A program made the position numbers and the translations under genes. 64,000 bases of DNA from Embiotoca jacksoni (taxonomy: Eukaryota; Chordata; Actinopteri; Embiotocidae), in contig JAKOON010000008.1 in assembly GCA_022577435.1 (NCBI GenBank), positions 14,681,001 to 14,745,000 of the forward strand, in the 5' to 3' direction. Shown here one piece after another: positions 10,101 through 21,640 of this stretch (the stretch's first letter is position 1; every line of letters starts with the position of its first letter). The notes under the pieces were generated by a model. That model saw only the letters and a list, made by a program, of their open reading frames with translations, was not told where the DNA came from and ran no database searches.

Positions 10101-11930
10101 TATATGTCAGACCACATATGAGCTTCCCCAGTACTGATATCTATCATACTTTGGTATAATGGGATTTCCTGGGTGAGTAGCACTCCTTCCTTCAATGTCA
10201 TGCTAGGCCGCAGGTCAGACCTCCCCTGGCAGAGGCTCACGCACTCCGGCTTTGTTTAGGTGATTGATAGATCAGAAAAACCTCCAAGTCGTAAGATGAC
10301 TTCAGAATAGTTTCTCTGGTCTAAGAGATTCTATATGGAAAGGGTTAAAAAAAATTACCATGAATATTGATAGTCTATCTTTTACATCTAAAAATATCAA
10401 ATAAAAATGTTATACCGTGAACAATATCATGTGAACTACAGATATTATTCCGTGTAAAAGAAGTCAGACATACAGAAAATCAGTCAGGAAAGCTGACAAG
10501 ACAGAGTGCTCTGTGTCCACTAGGGGGAGACATAGTACACGACATCTGCTCTAACCTGCCTCAGCTCTAATCTGCAGAAGTCCAAGCTTGCTAAAGCACT
10601 GCACTATCAAGTTAGTTATAAAACCTTCAAATATACTTGCAAAACACTGTATAATCCACTCGATATTCATGTGTGTCCCCTAAACAACATCTGTTTTTTG
10701 CTGTGGTAGTGTAATACATCATTAAGAGTGTCAACTATGTATTTTAAATAAATGCCGGCATTCTGTTGGTAACATTAGTTGACGCATTATTGAATTGATT
10801 AAATACAAAGATGTGTTGATACAATCATGATTCCTTGTCCAAAATGAAATGTGCTGAGGTTATAAACTGCCCTCACAGCACGTCCTGCTGTTTTTATTTA
10901 TTTGACTCAAGTAAAATAGTGTTAAATAGTTATTCAAATCTTTGATGCATGAATGTTAAATGAAGAAGTCCTTTCTCAAATTAAAACAACAAAAACTAAC
11001 CTTGGTGATGATTTTCATCTACTGCTATCCCAAAACCTACTGTCCCTTATACAAGTTAGTTGAAATGCAGCGGCTACAGAAGGTAACTTAAGTATTAATA
11101 TGACTTAGCTCATGGAGTGTTGCCAGTGTGGTCTTACAGAAAACTCCACAACAGCTTCAACAAAAAAGAATTATGTAGATACGTAAATATTAGGATCTAT
11201 ATTAACAAAATTGGTAATACAAATTTACATTATTACTGCCACAAACAGAAGCCAAAATATAATTCTATCTTTATTTTGTTTTTGTGTGTAAACAGCATGG
11301 ACTCATCACAGAATGGAGGTTTAAGAAAACAGACGCAATGCACAAAAAGACTAGGACAGTCATACGCAAACTCCACTGTCAAGTAATTCATCACATCTCA
11401 AATGAAAAGAACTGGGTCTCTTCTCAGGCTCTCCCCACTGCCTGACATACTGTCTGCCTGTCAATCTCTGAGCTCTGACCAACGCCAAGTTTGACCCTCA
11501 TTCACATGAATAATTTATACTTTTCCTGCATTACAGCAGAAATAAAACACAGGAGTGCTGCATAACAGATACAGTACAGGTTGGAAAACACTAAATGAAT
11601 GAAATAAAATATTCTGGTAATATTTGCTCTTTAGATAAGAGCATTTTCTCCAGTCCAAACAAAGTCTGACACATTTGTCTTGGTGAATTTGATTAATGTA
11701 GCCAGCGCTCAAATCTCCAGCTGAATACCAATGCTATGATAAACCCTCAAAGATTAAGACAGTGTACAGCACGAAATATGAAACCGCAGCCTTTGGAGTT
11801 TCATTCAAAATAAAATGGGGGGAAAGTAAAACAAAGCAGCAAAAATTGGTCATAAAAGCATGGTAAGCCCATGATTTAGTGGGGCGATAAAGAGTGGAAA
11901 GGTAGCCATTCATCATGGAGGCTAGCTCAC
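7191..11930. other. Upstream of hnf4b zinc-finger exon: first intron or 5' flank
   Basis: About 4.7 kb with no coding exon I can support. It contains a small (CA)n near 9630-9643, an 18-base T run at 9851-9868 and a CTCF-like word at about 10519. The segment 10180-10300 is relatively GC-rich and unique and could be a regulatory element of the gene. Confidence 0.5.
9851..9868. repeat. Poly-T run
   Basis: Eighteen consecutive T residues in AT-rich intronic or flanking sequence. Confidence 0.95.
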
Positions 11931-11973
11931 CGGGAGAGAGTCTGTCACAGACACCAGCAGGTCTGGGAGGCAT
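11931..11973 (-). CDS. Candidate hnf4b first coding exon
   Basis: A minus-strand ATG at 11973 opens MPPRPAGVCDRLSP plus one base, followed by a good donor GTGAGC. The one-base overhang joins exactly to the phase-1 start of the zinc-finger exon and recreates Asp at the position where HNF4A has Asp after its first exon. The length is like that of short alternative HNF4A first exons. The frame is open further upstream to an ATG at 12024, which would add 17 residues. The sequence is not recognisably homologous to known HNF4 N-termini, and a phase match is expected by chance one time in three, so this is tentative. It implies a first intron of about 4.7 kb. Confidence 0.28.
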
Positions 11974-12024
11974 TTCGACAGAGAGAAAGAGCCTCCAGTT
12001 GCCCCTACAACCTGTTTGTTCCAA

Positions 12025-13689
12025 TGTCTTTTCCAGATGGACACATACAGACCTCAGATGGGTGACAAACGTCTTTGTCTTTGCTGCTCTAAAACTCCGT
12101 TGTCACAGCAGAGTTTGGGATGGATGTTGTTTACTGAAAAGTCGAGGTTCGAACTTAGAGGTAACTTCACTGTAACAATATTAGGGAATATAATGAAAAC
12201 ATTGCAGTGAATTACAAATGGATTTGAAAAAAAACAGATCCACAATCTATAAGCCACCAAAGACCGAGTAACAAAGAACAAAACACCAAAAATAAGTCAA
12301 TTTTAATCAAATCTTTTATTGAAAGTTAAACTCACATTTTCATTAATGAGACCTCACAGGGCAATGTAAAGCTCAGTTAAACACCAGCAGTTCCTGTTAA
12401 CACCTTCACACTTCTGTGTGTCAAACTAAACTTTGTAGTCGCCGCACTCAGAGTGTCACCAATTATTTTTGCCGAGTTATCTAACAAGAATCACAGCAGC
12501 AAAACTATCACAGTAAGTCTGAGTTTGTTTATCTTTCATGAATTTCACATATTTTTGTTTTGGGTATATATCAAGCCAGTGTGATCGGTGTCACGTCTTT
12601 GTACTAAAGATTTAAGGTCACAGCTGTCCAGCTGGAACACATTCTTTCAGTGGGAAGCACATTATAGATATTTACAGTTAACTTGTGTTTAGCCAGAATG
12701 ACATGTTTCCAAAATGGAATCATTTTATCAGTTTATGACTGTTAATGTTGCACGCTGTTGGATAATTAGGCAGTTCATTTCTTGCTAACTTGTTGCTGCG
12801 CATCATAACTACATTATTCACATACATGATGGAGGGGGCATGCAAATAATCAGTTTAGGTCTCTCTCGTGAAGGAAAATTGCAGGCTGTTATTATTTGTA
12901 ATTAATTGCAATTATTGAAATCCCTCCATCCTGCCAAGAAACAGCCCTGACTTGGGATTTACTAGTGGCTTTGTTAACTGTGACTGTCAGCTGGTTGCTG
13001 CTTGTTCTTAGGACAGCTGCTGAAAACACGCTAACCCAGTGAAGCACCACTAACTGGTTTACAATTAGTTGGACATAAAATACAAGCAGCATACAACCTT
13101 CCATCACTGTCCACTCCACAGTTCACTGTGTTCATGCATTAAGATAATTTGGGCATCTCCATTTTCTCTCCAAAGCAAACACAAACTGGCCTCTGAGAAC
13201 AACGATCTATTTGTCTTGTGTCTGCGAACACAAACCTGTAAATGTGAATGTATTATATTGATATAAAAAGGCTAGATATAAAACAATCTAATTCCAAAAC
13301 CCACGAGCTTCAAGTGTGTCCACATAATTGGCCATATAGTATGTGGTAGGGGCAAATTTGGCAGGTATGCATTGAAATGGCCACACTGTCTTAAATACAC
13401 GGGCAGTGTGGTTACAAATTGATCTGGCTCTTAATTTATTTAAGAGGTGGCTGTATGACATGAAATATGCACTTGTAGCCGTTGTGGTGCACTTGATTGA
13501 TATCATGACTTGAATTGTTTTTCCCAATGGTAATGAATGCTTGTAGACTCAAAAGACTACTCGGATAACTGTAGTTAGATGGAAAAATAGACAAAGCAGC
13601 ATTCATGAGGACAGCGACACAACGGCCTTTGTAACTCGAAGCAACCATCAACACACTGAGCTAATAGTCACCAATGAACATAGTCGAAA
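12025..13689. other. Gene-free stretch
   Basis: No supported exon. It holds the candidate conserved element at 12725-12905. If the candidate first exon is real, the hnf4b promoter would lie at the left edge of this stretch. Confidence 0.5.
12725..12905. promoter_or_regulatory. Candidate conserved non-coding element
   Basis: Low-repeat, compositionally even sequence with an exact POU octamer ATGCAAAT at 12840-12847 followed by AATCAG, and AATTA/ATTA words such as GGATAATTAGG. Called from word content only. Confidence 0.22.
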
Positions 13690-13845
13690 GTCAAAAACGC
13701 CAGCACATAACTTCCTGTAAAACGAGACCTTGGCTGTAGCTTCATTGTACACGCATGAGAGTGGTATCTATTTCCTAAATGTGCTCTTGGCAAGAAATCC
13801 AATAAGCATTTTTCCTGAAATGTCAAACTATTCCTTTAAAGTCAG
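13690..13845 (-). repeat. Interspersed fish repeat, internally deleted copy
   Basis: Read on the minus strand it begins CTTTAAAGGAATAGTTTGAC, continues through CTTGCCAAGAGC, ATACCACTCTCATG and AATGAAGCTACAGCCA, and ends near GTTTTACAGGAAGTTATGTG. This order of blocks matches a high-copy repeat that I recognise from many teleost genomes, with the middle missing. No coding capacity. Superfamily not assigned here. Confidence 0.55.
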
Positions 13846-16800
13846 ACCCAGTACCATGGAGCAGTTATGGGCCCCCTCCACAGTTTTTCTTTAACCTTTG
13901 TGTTTTGAAGTCAGTCTCCATCTAAAATTCTTCATTTTTTGTCTTGTAGACTAAATTTTGCCTTGTATATACAATAAATAAATACACTGAACATTAAGTT
14001 ACTGTTTGACACTCGTTGACGTCAATGAAACAGGTTGGAGACATCAAAGCTTATTGTTTCAGTCTACCAGCTCTTCCAGTCGGGGCTGTCATGGTGATTA
14101 TGCCCTTACACGATATCCTTCAAAGGTTTTGGTGTCGCTACGACTTTGAGATTGTGAGTGTCTTGAAGTGCTGTTGATTAAGTGAGTTAAGATGTGGGTC
14201 GAACAGACTTCGGCTAACAGAAGTTAAAGAATGGTTTAAGTGGAGAACAGCCTCGGCCTCTTTCCTTGTCAGAATTAATAAAGCAAGTCTTTGTATGGTC
14301 TTTGTGTGGCCTTCGAAAGATGGTTTCATATGCCACCCATCTGTTTTAGGGACTTTTTCTTGTTTTGTAAAAAGGAAAACCGACATCCTTAAAAGTGTTG
14401 GGGCTTTTTGTGACGGGGTTATGAACAGTTTGAAGTTGTATCTTTGTGTATTTGCTGTTTCTTAAGTGTCAGTGGAGAAAATGTCACATGATGACTTAAT
14501 TGAATAAATCTGGATCTTTTCTTTTACTGCTTTCAGTTCTTTTTGGTTTTTGTTTTGTGTCCAACTGCAAATATAAAAAAACATAGGGGGCACTGTGAAG
14601 AATGATTAAAAAAAAAAAAACCTCCTTCTTCTAAGGTCCTCTGTGAACCAGCATTTTAATTAAAACCACTTGTTCCCAAACCTGTACTTAATGTTTCCCA
14701 TTAGTCACATTTGAGGGATTACAGACTGCACCAATGAAAGTCAAAGATTAAATGGAAAATGCAGATGTGTGAACAGCATGGCTTGTTTTATAGCCATCAC
14801 AGCTTTTCAGTAATTTTGAAAAATTAACTGGCATTGACAAGGTTCCCCAAAGTCCACTTAAAAATAAAGATGACATTCTTCTGAAAAAGAGAAATCTGGA
14901 AGGGGTTTCTTGGTTGGTCAGCAGGGGAGCTCTTCAAGGAGGTTGGAAGATTTCTCAGAATACATTATATCCTTTTCAATCACAGTATCAGCACTGCGGC
15001 CCAATAAAACAGTTGGCTATGGATAATCTATTTCATAAATGACTTTGTATTAACTTTATTATAATGGAAGATGGCATGATCGTCTTTTGTGACCATTAAG
15101 TGGGAACAAAATATACACAAAATGACGCTTTATATAAAGAGTTATTATGATCAAAGGCAGAGGATACTAAGCATCACTTTGATTTGCTCATCTGGTTAGT
15201 GCATAACTTTCATGAGAGATACAACCATCAATAATAATGACTTTCCTATCAGGTTTAATATTCTTTAGCTTGTCTCTATGCACTGTGCATCGTTGGCGAC
15301 CCTTGATGCGGGGTTAGCACCCCTGTCATTCAAGCTTCTTCCTCAGATGTTCTCAAATGTCTCAGGACCGAAAAAAAAACTGCAGACTGTATAGCCTCTG
15401 CCCCTTCCTCATTTCCTCGTGCCCTCTGCTCAACTATCATATCCACACATGGTGGACCTGGCAGAGAGTTAGTGTTTTTGAAAGTCATGGTTTAATTAGG
15501 TGGTGCATGTGCCTTAGGTATATGTCTTTAAATATGCACTACTTATTTGATCTTTCAGAGAGGTTTCTTTTTTAATCCTACCACCGACAGTGGTGGATCA
15601 GCAGAGTGATTCAGCATTTCAAATGCAGTGAAGAGCATTATTCAAGATAAAAACATTTGTTTTGCTCGGGTCCTGATGAGAGACTGTGAAAGACGTGAAG
15701 GATGGAAGAGCTGTTCATTTTAATATTGCATCTAGACCTGGGGGGAGGGAAGGCAATGATCAGTAATGAGTTTGGCCGTTGGCCCACTATGATTATTAGG
15801 ATTGTTACTGATAACAACACATACTGTTTTGAATTATATCATAGCACTGGCGTTTGCAATCACATCTTTACTTTCCCCCTCTGTTTCTGTTTGTGAATTA
15901 GCACCCTGTCGGCTCTCCAGCAGATTTTCAGAGAGGGAAGAGAGAAGAAAGGGAGAGAAAAAGAAGAGAAATGACTGTGCGAGGGTTTCTAAACCAGGTA
16001 TGAAAGTAATTTTTTTGCTTTTCAAGATTTTGGCATGTTTATGGGGTATTACCTTAGGAGGGGGCCGTATAATGTTATTTGCAGAAAGCACACATTGTTC
16101 ACATCAAGCTTACGAAAGCTGAAGGCACAGCCATGTGCTCATGACCTCGCCGCTGAAGGGCCAAACTGAGCTCTGCACAATTAATAAAAGGACCGGGTTA
16201 TGAAAATAACTAAATGTAGCAACCTTATTTGTGCTAAAGCGTTGTGTTAAGGAGCCTAAAGCAGAACGAACTGGAGACATGTTGTCATGCAACTACTTAG
16301 TCTATCAAAACACCCAATTGAGTAAGAGGAGAGAGCGAGAATAGACCTTACGAAGTTGTATGTAGAAATGATCAAAAATTTAACTCTCATCCCTGCTGGG
16401 CTCTCTCAAAATGTTTTACGGATGGTTGTGAATGTGAAATACTGCCTGCATCATCACATTATCTCGAATCACATTACTGTCGGTACACGGTAGTCAATAG
16501 TATTGCTCTTTTTCTTCCTGAAGGATAAAGTACTCCAGCACAAGCATCTTGATGCTGAAAACAGTATTGAGAGTCTAAAAGTCAAATATAAAACAACAAC
16601 AATAGCCTCATGCAAAAAATGGTGACATTTAAATGTCATGGATAACCACTGATTCTGTCAAATGATATTATGTTATCCAATATTTCTGCAACCGTTACAA
16701 TGGATAGTAGAGGCCTGCATTGTCCTGACTGTAGAAATGTAACCACTGACTCTTGGGGCTGAGTCAGACGAAAATGTGGTATGCTTTTACTCTGCTCAGC

Positions 16801-19800
16801 CAAATGTGAAATAAATAAAAAGAAAGGAAAATGGCTGCTCTCCTGGCTGTACCCTTGGTCCCTTGCTCTTTGTTAAAACCATATCTCTGCTGCTCCATTG
16901 CCCCCAGCTACATTAAATCCCATTAAATTCACCTTCATTAAAGCAGTCCTCTCTACTCCTTGCAGCAGCCCTGGTGCGGGCCTCTCAAGGACAGAGCCGT
17001 AATGAGGGTGGACTGGATTTAACCTTGAAGAGTACAGGTTTTCATTTCCAAATCAATAACTTATGGTTCAAAACTGCCACTAGATCCAGGCTATAATTTT
17101 CCAGCATTAATTGCGTGGATTATGTTTCTCCAGCAGTGAGAAGGTATTTAGCTTTAAGCTGCTGTGTAGATATTACATTTATCTTTTTTTTTTTTTACAA
17201 TGGGAATTGACATCCTGCACATTTTCTAAATCACTGGATTTGTGTGCATCTGTACCCTTTGCTGCACAGATGGGATAACTTAAGAAGATTGTATTTCAAA
17301 GAGTCTGTATGACGATAAGTAATTAGGCTGTTGGTGCAATTTTCTGCAGTGAAACCAAGCAGAGGGCAGTAGGCTGGAATTTCTCTCTCCTCCATCCAGT
17401 ATTGCAGTACAGTGTCATCATTCACTCTAAAGAGGAAGAAATATAAGAAATCTCCTTTACAGCTGTGTAAGACATGTTTTGGCTGTCACCTGCTGTCAGA
17501 AGACGCATGAAATATGAATTATGAGTGAAAAAATTAACACTTGAATGATAGGCAGGCAGCAGGGAAAAGAGAAAAAGGCCTGACCTACAATAAAGCAGTG
17601 AAAGTGTTTCAACTCCTGTCATTTTCTACGTTTTAGTGGGACATTTTCTGTAGTGGGGTTTGCTGTCATTGTCATATGATTGCGTGGAAAGCATGAACTT
17701 GTCCTGCGGTGATAATTTCTACCCGACATGTTCATAATATGAAATATCGGATCTTTTCATAAAATGGGGAGGGCTGTGGTGATCACTGGAGCTTAATTTT
17801 TTTAATCAACTTCTCTCTTAAATGAAGCTTTATTAAATTACAAACTCACACACTGGGAGTAGAACACGGGCAGATATGGACCCGTGAAAAAAAAGAGCTT
17901 TGTGGGATAATTAAATAAAATTAAATAATAAAATAGACTGAGGAGAATGGGAAGGAGACAAAACCCGGCAGCCATTTCATGCTTCGCTTTTCTTTTATTC
18001 TCTCTCATTAGGGTCTCAGGAAATTTACCATGTAAAATTATGAAAAGAAGAAAGGGATACAATGTCTGCAAGATATTGATGGATGGTAAATGGAGACACA
18101 ATTACATTCTTTTTTTTTTTTTCCTTGTATTCATGCACAGCATACACAGAAATTAAATAGACTTTTTGTTGCTGCTCTTTCACAGAAAAGAGATCTGATT
18201 GCTTTTGGTTAAGCTTTGGCAGCTTTGGTTAAGCTCAAAACTCTTGAGAATGCAAATTCCATTGACATCCATCAGAGCTGATACAGACAGTGCAGAGCAG
18301 GGACAGGTTACTCCTTCAACTTTTTCAACTTAAAGCTTTAAGAACTTGTGTGCAGCTTCATGCAAGAACGTCTTAATCCTCAAATGCATGGCTCGGTTTT
18401 CATGCACTGTTACGTACTCTTTGTCTCTGTCAACTCGGCACTTGCTGTATATATACCAGATTAAGCCATATGTTAAAATGATATTGCTTGTAACCTTTTC
18501 AAACTGAATTATTAACATTGACCAACTTGTATATTTGCTATTTTCTTTTGCCATCATTACTGATTTAATAGTCCTCAATATAGACAAATATTTTTCACGT
18601 TTAAACCCAAATCCGTCAGTATATGGACAGATGAGGAATCTCCAGCACTCTTATGGTAAGTGTTCAACTGAAGCGGTTCTTTTCTGGACAAAGAGAAGAG
18701 CACCCATCACATTTAGTTTACCTTCTCCTCCTGTAGCTGTAGGCCAGTGATTTCCAGGAGAGGAAGTGTTTTTTTTTTTATAGACCTTCTGGCTTCCTAA
18801 ATTGGAAATTTGGCCTAGAAAACTACTTGTGGGTTCAAAGGAACAGGATCAAGGCAGTTGAGGTACATTGACATTTTATTCCCTCATCAGTCCCAACTTT
18901 TTTTGGGACAACTAATTGGACTTTTTTTTATTTTATTTTTTTAACAACTGTCTTTATAATGATCGGTTTCTGCTTTTGAAGGGTTTATAAATGGCACAAA
19001 CTGTAATTGCTTATTACCAGTAGGTTTAGGTCTTCATTTTAAAGATCCCAAGTGAGAGAAAATGCTGCATTAAACCTGTAACCAAGCTTCTGCAAGAATT
19101 CATGATGAGCGAGTTTCAGTTTTTATCTATATATTAACAACATGCCAAAATGTTAACATCCTTTAATTTTGCTGTTATTGTTTTTTTAATTGTGACAGAT
19201 GGCATCTGCTCACAACACAGTGTTCACACAGGCCACAGTTACCTCGTTCAGGCTAACGTAACAGTAGCTCATCCCATGAGCTGGTTTGCTTCTCATAATG
19301 TTATTTGGCTGCTGTCATTACCATTCAGTCGTGATTTTTTTTTTTCCGTTTATCAAAATGCCATTTGTTACTTTTCTTGTAAAAACAGAAATGGATTATT
19401 CATCCTGCACTTAAGAGTGATTACTTAAATTCATCCAATTTGGGGTCACTTTTAGACTCGGCGCAAAATGTGAAGCCACGCTTGCCCGTGAGCGAGTGGG
19501 TAGCCAGCAGAGCAGAGTCTTTGTAGGAAGTGTGTGTTTGAATTTCATCTTGTAAAACTGAAAACAATGTGCTTGAGGTGGGATTAATTCTTGTTATCCT
19601 CCTCTTCAGCTCTACCAGCACAGGTGAGGGTGTGTGTCCAGGCTTACACCTGGTCCTCTGCCGCTCCTTAGCTCCATGTGTTGCTGTATTTTCTGCTCAC
19701 CGTCGACTTTCAACTAATTGTAACTAAACTTATGTTTCAATTGGAAATACGTCACATTACAAAAAATGTCCCTTTCACTCAAACTTCAAAATATTACCAT

Positions 19801-21298
19801 TTGTCATAATTGACTTTTAGACTTACTATTATTATTGCGTCTTCTTTTTGGCCGCACTTCACGTCATTGAGGCGTCTTTAACCATTACAAACCTCATGTT
19901 TATGGGAATAGTATGCAGATTAGTGTGTGTGTATGCGTATATATATATAATAGGTTAAATGTCCTCCAAAGTTAACTCTTAGATTAAACAACCTCTCTGT
20001 CAGCTTGTTTGTAGTGAATTAGAGCAGTGATGTTATTGTCATTAAATGTACATTATTGGTCTCTTATGGTAAAATACGAGAGTATTTCCTCTTGATGTTG
20101 ACAGCTTTTGTCTTATGCCTCCCGATAAGTACGATTTACTATATCCTGCTCTGTGAAGTTGTTTTATTCACTATAGAAAATGTCTTTGGCCTACTTGCCT
20201 TGTTTCACTATTGCCTTTAACATTTTGCACAGCTGTCCTTGACATTTTGGAGAGCCTTATGATTATTTATAGTCCTTTAAGAGGTCCCACATTGTGCTGT
20301 GGGCTAATGCTATAATATATTGTCTCACTATCGGTCTGTGTTTTTACTTTCACAGTTGTTATTCTCAAAGATTTATCTGATTGAGAGTTTGAGGGAAACA
20401 TGAATTTACTCTATAATTTTAGAGTAAACAACTTTGGTGAAACTCTTTAAAACACTCTGGGTTTCTGGTCTTTTGAGTTTTCCTTTTTTGGCCCCTTTGA
20501 CTTCTGCGGCACACTGTTTGATGAGTTTTGGTGATGTTGCTGCAAGGGCAGGTTAGTTGGAAAGTTGGGTTGCTTTAATGATGCTTCAGATTAGATTTCT
20601 CCATCCATGATACTTTAGATCTCTTGTGTGACCAGATACGTTATATCGGATGGTAAAACAAACTTTTTCGTTAAAACCGTTTGAAAGCCTTTGCAGTGAG
20701 AGCCAAACCGAGGGGTGCCAAGCCAAGAGTCTCTGAGGAGTGGTTGGATTGATTCTAGTTACACATGTCAGCAATCTGATGGGATAAAAAAAAGTACTTT
20801 GTGGTTCTGACAACACTGATGGCCATTATACTGTATAAACATTTTACAGCTTTTTATTCAACAGATTCAGGGTGATATTATGTCAACTAATTCAGTTGAT
20901 TTATTCTATTTTTCTGAGATGAAAAAATATGTTCGGGGAGGTTTTTCCATGGCTCATACCATAGATACTTTTCTTGTCGTTATAAAATGTTACATTTTCT
21001 AAAATGTTGTTTTGCAATTAGCATTAAGCTTGCTAGCTCGTTTGCCCACTTATTGATTTTGTTTCCTTGAAAATTGAAAAGGACACCACAACAGACAGTG
21101 GATGGTAACAGAATCAGAGTTTGTCACTGGGAGGTCGTCTCAGCAGTACACATCCAGTGAATCTGGGTTGAGTGTATAAAGGTTTTATTTGGACTATTTG
21201 TCTTTACATATTGCATATCATGTGGCTGGTACCTTACTGTAATGAATGAGCTTCAATTTTAAACCTGTTTCTGTCCATGAATGTGTGCTCCAATTTCT
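13846..21298. other. Gene-free stretch, unique AT-rich sequence
   Basis: About 7.5 kb with only short chance reading frames. Homopolymer runs occur at 14608-14619, 17185-17197, 18108-18122 and 18769-18779. A candidate conserved segment lies at 16850-17170. Nothing else recognised. Confidence 0.5.
16850..17170. promoter_or_regulatory. Candidate conserved non-coding element
   Basis: Evenly composed sequence with repeated ATTAAA/CATTAA words (ACATTAAATCCCATTAAATTC, TTCATTAAAGCAG) flanking a GC-richer core. It looks like vertebrate developmental enhancers, but there is no direct evidence of conservation. Confidence 0.2.
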
Positions 21299-21640
21299 AG
21301 AGCCTGACTAATACAGGATATTTGGGGCTGATGTCGATGCTGATATTAAGTTGAATTAATTGATTTCCAATTTTGATATATCAACTGAAATGTGTTGTAC
21401 ACTTGTAAAGGAGGCAGGCTATTTTACAGTTTAATAGTAATCTTTCATATCCAAAAATTATATCAGTGCATTGAAACACTGACCTTCACTGGGAATGTAA
21501 TAATTTTATATGAATTAAAAAAGAAAACCAATAGAATAGGTATCGTTTTCTGCATTATGTTTTTCAAAAGAAAATTTCATATCGGACAACATATACACCA
21601 ACAGGATACATCTGTGATAGGCCAATATCAACCCACAAAA
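21299..21640. repeat. Possible MITE-type interspersed repeat
   Basis: It starts AGAGCCTGACTAATACAGGA, then TTTGGGGCTGATGTCGATGC, and ends with GGCCAATATCAACC. The left part resembles fish MITEs that open AGAGCCCGACCGATATGG and close with the complementary GGCCGATAT type of end. Heavily mutated; borders approximate. Confidence 0.33.

Noticed and set aside
18645..18665. Donor-like ATG|GTAAGTG after a short open frame
   Set aside because: Isolated word with no coding similarity upstream.
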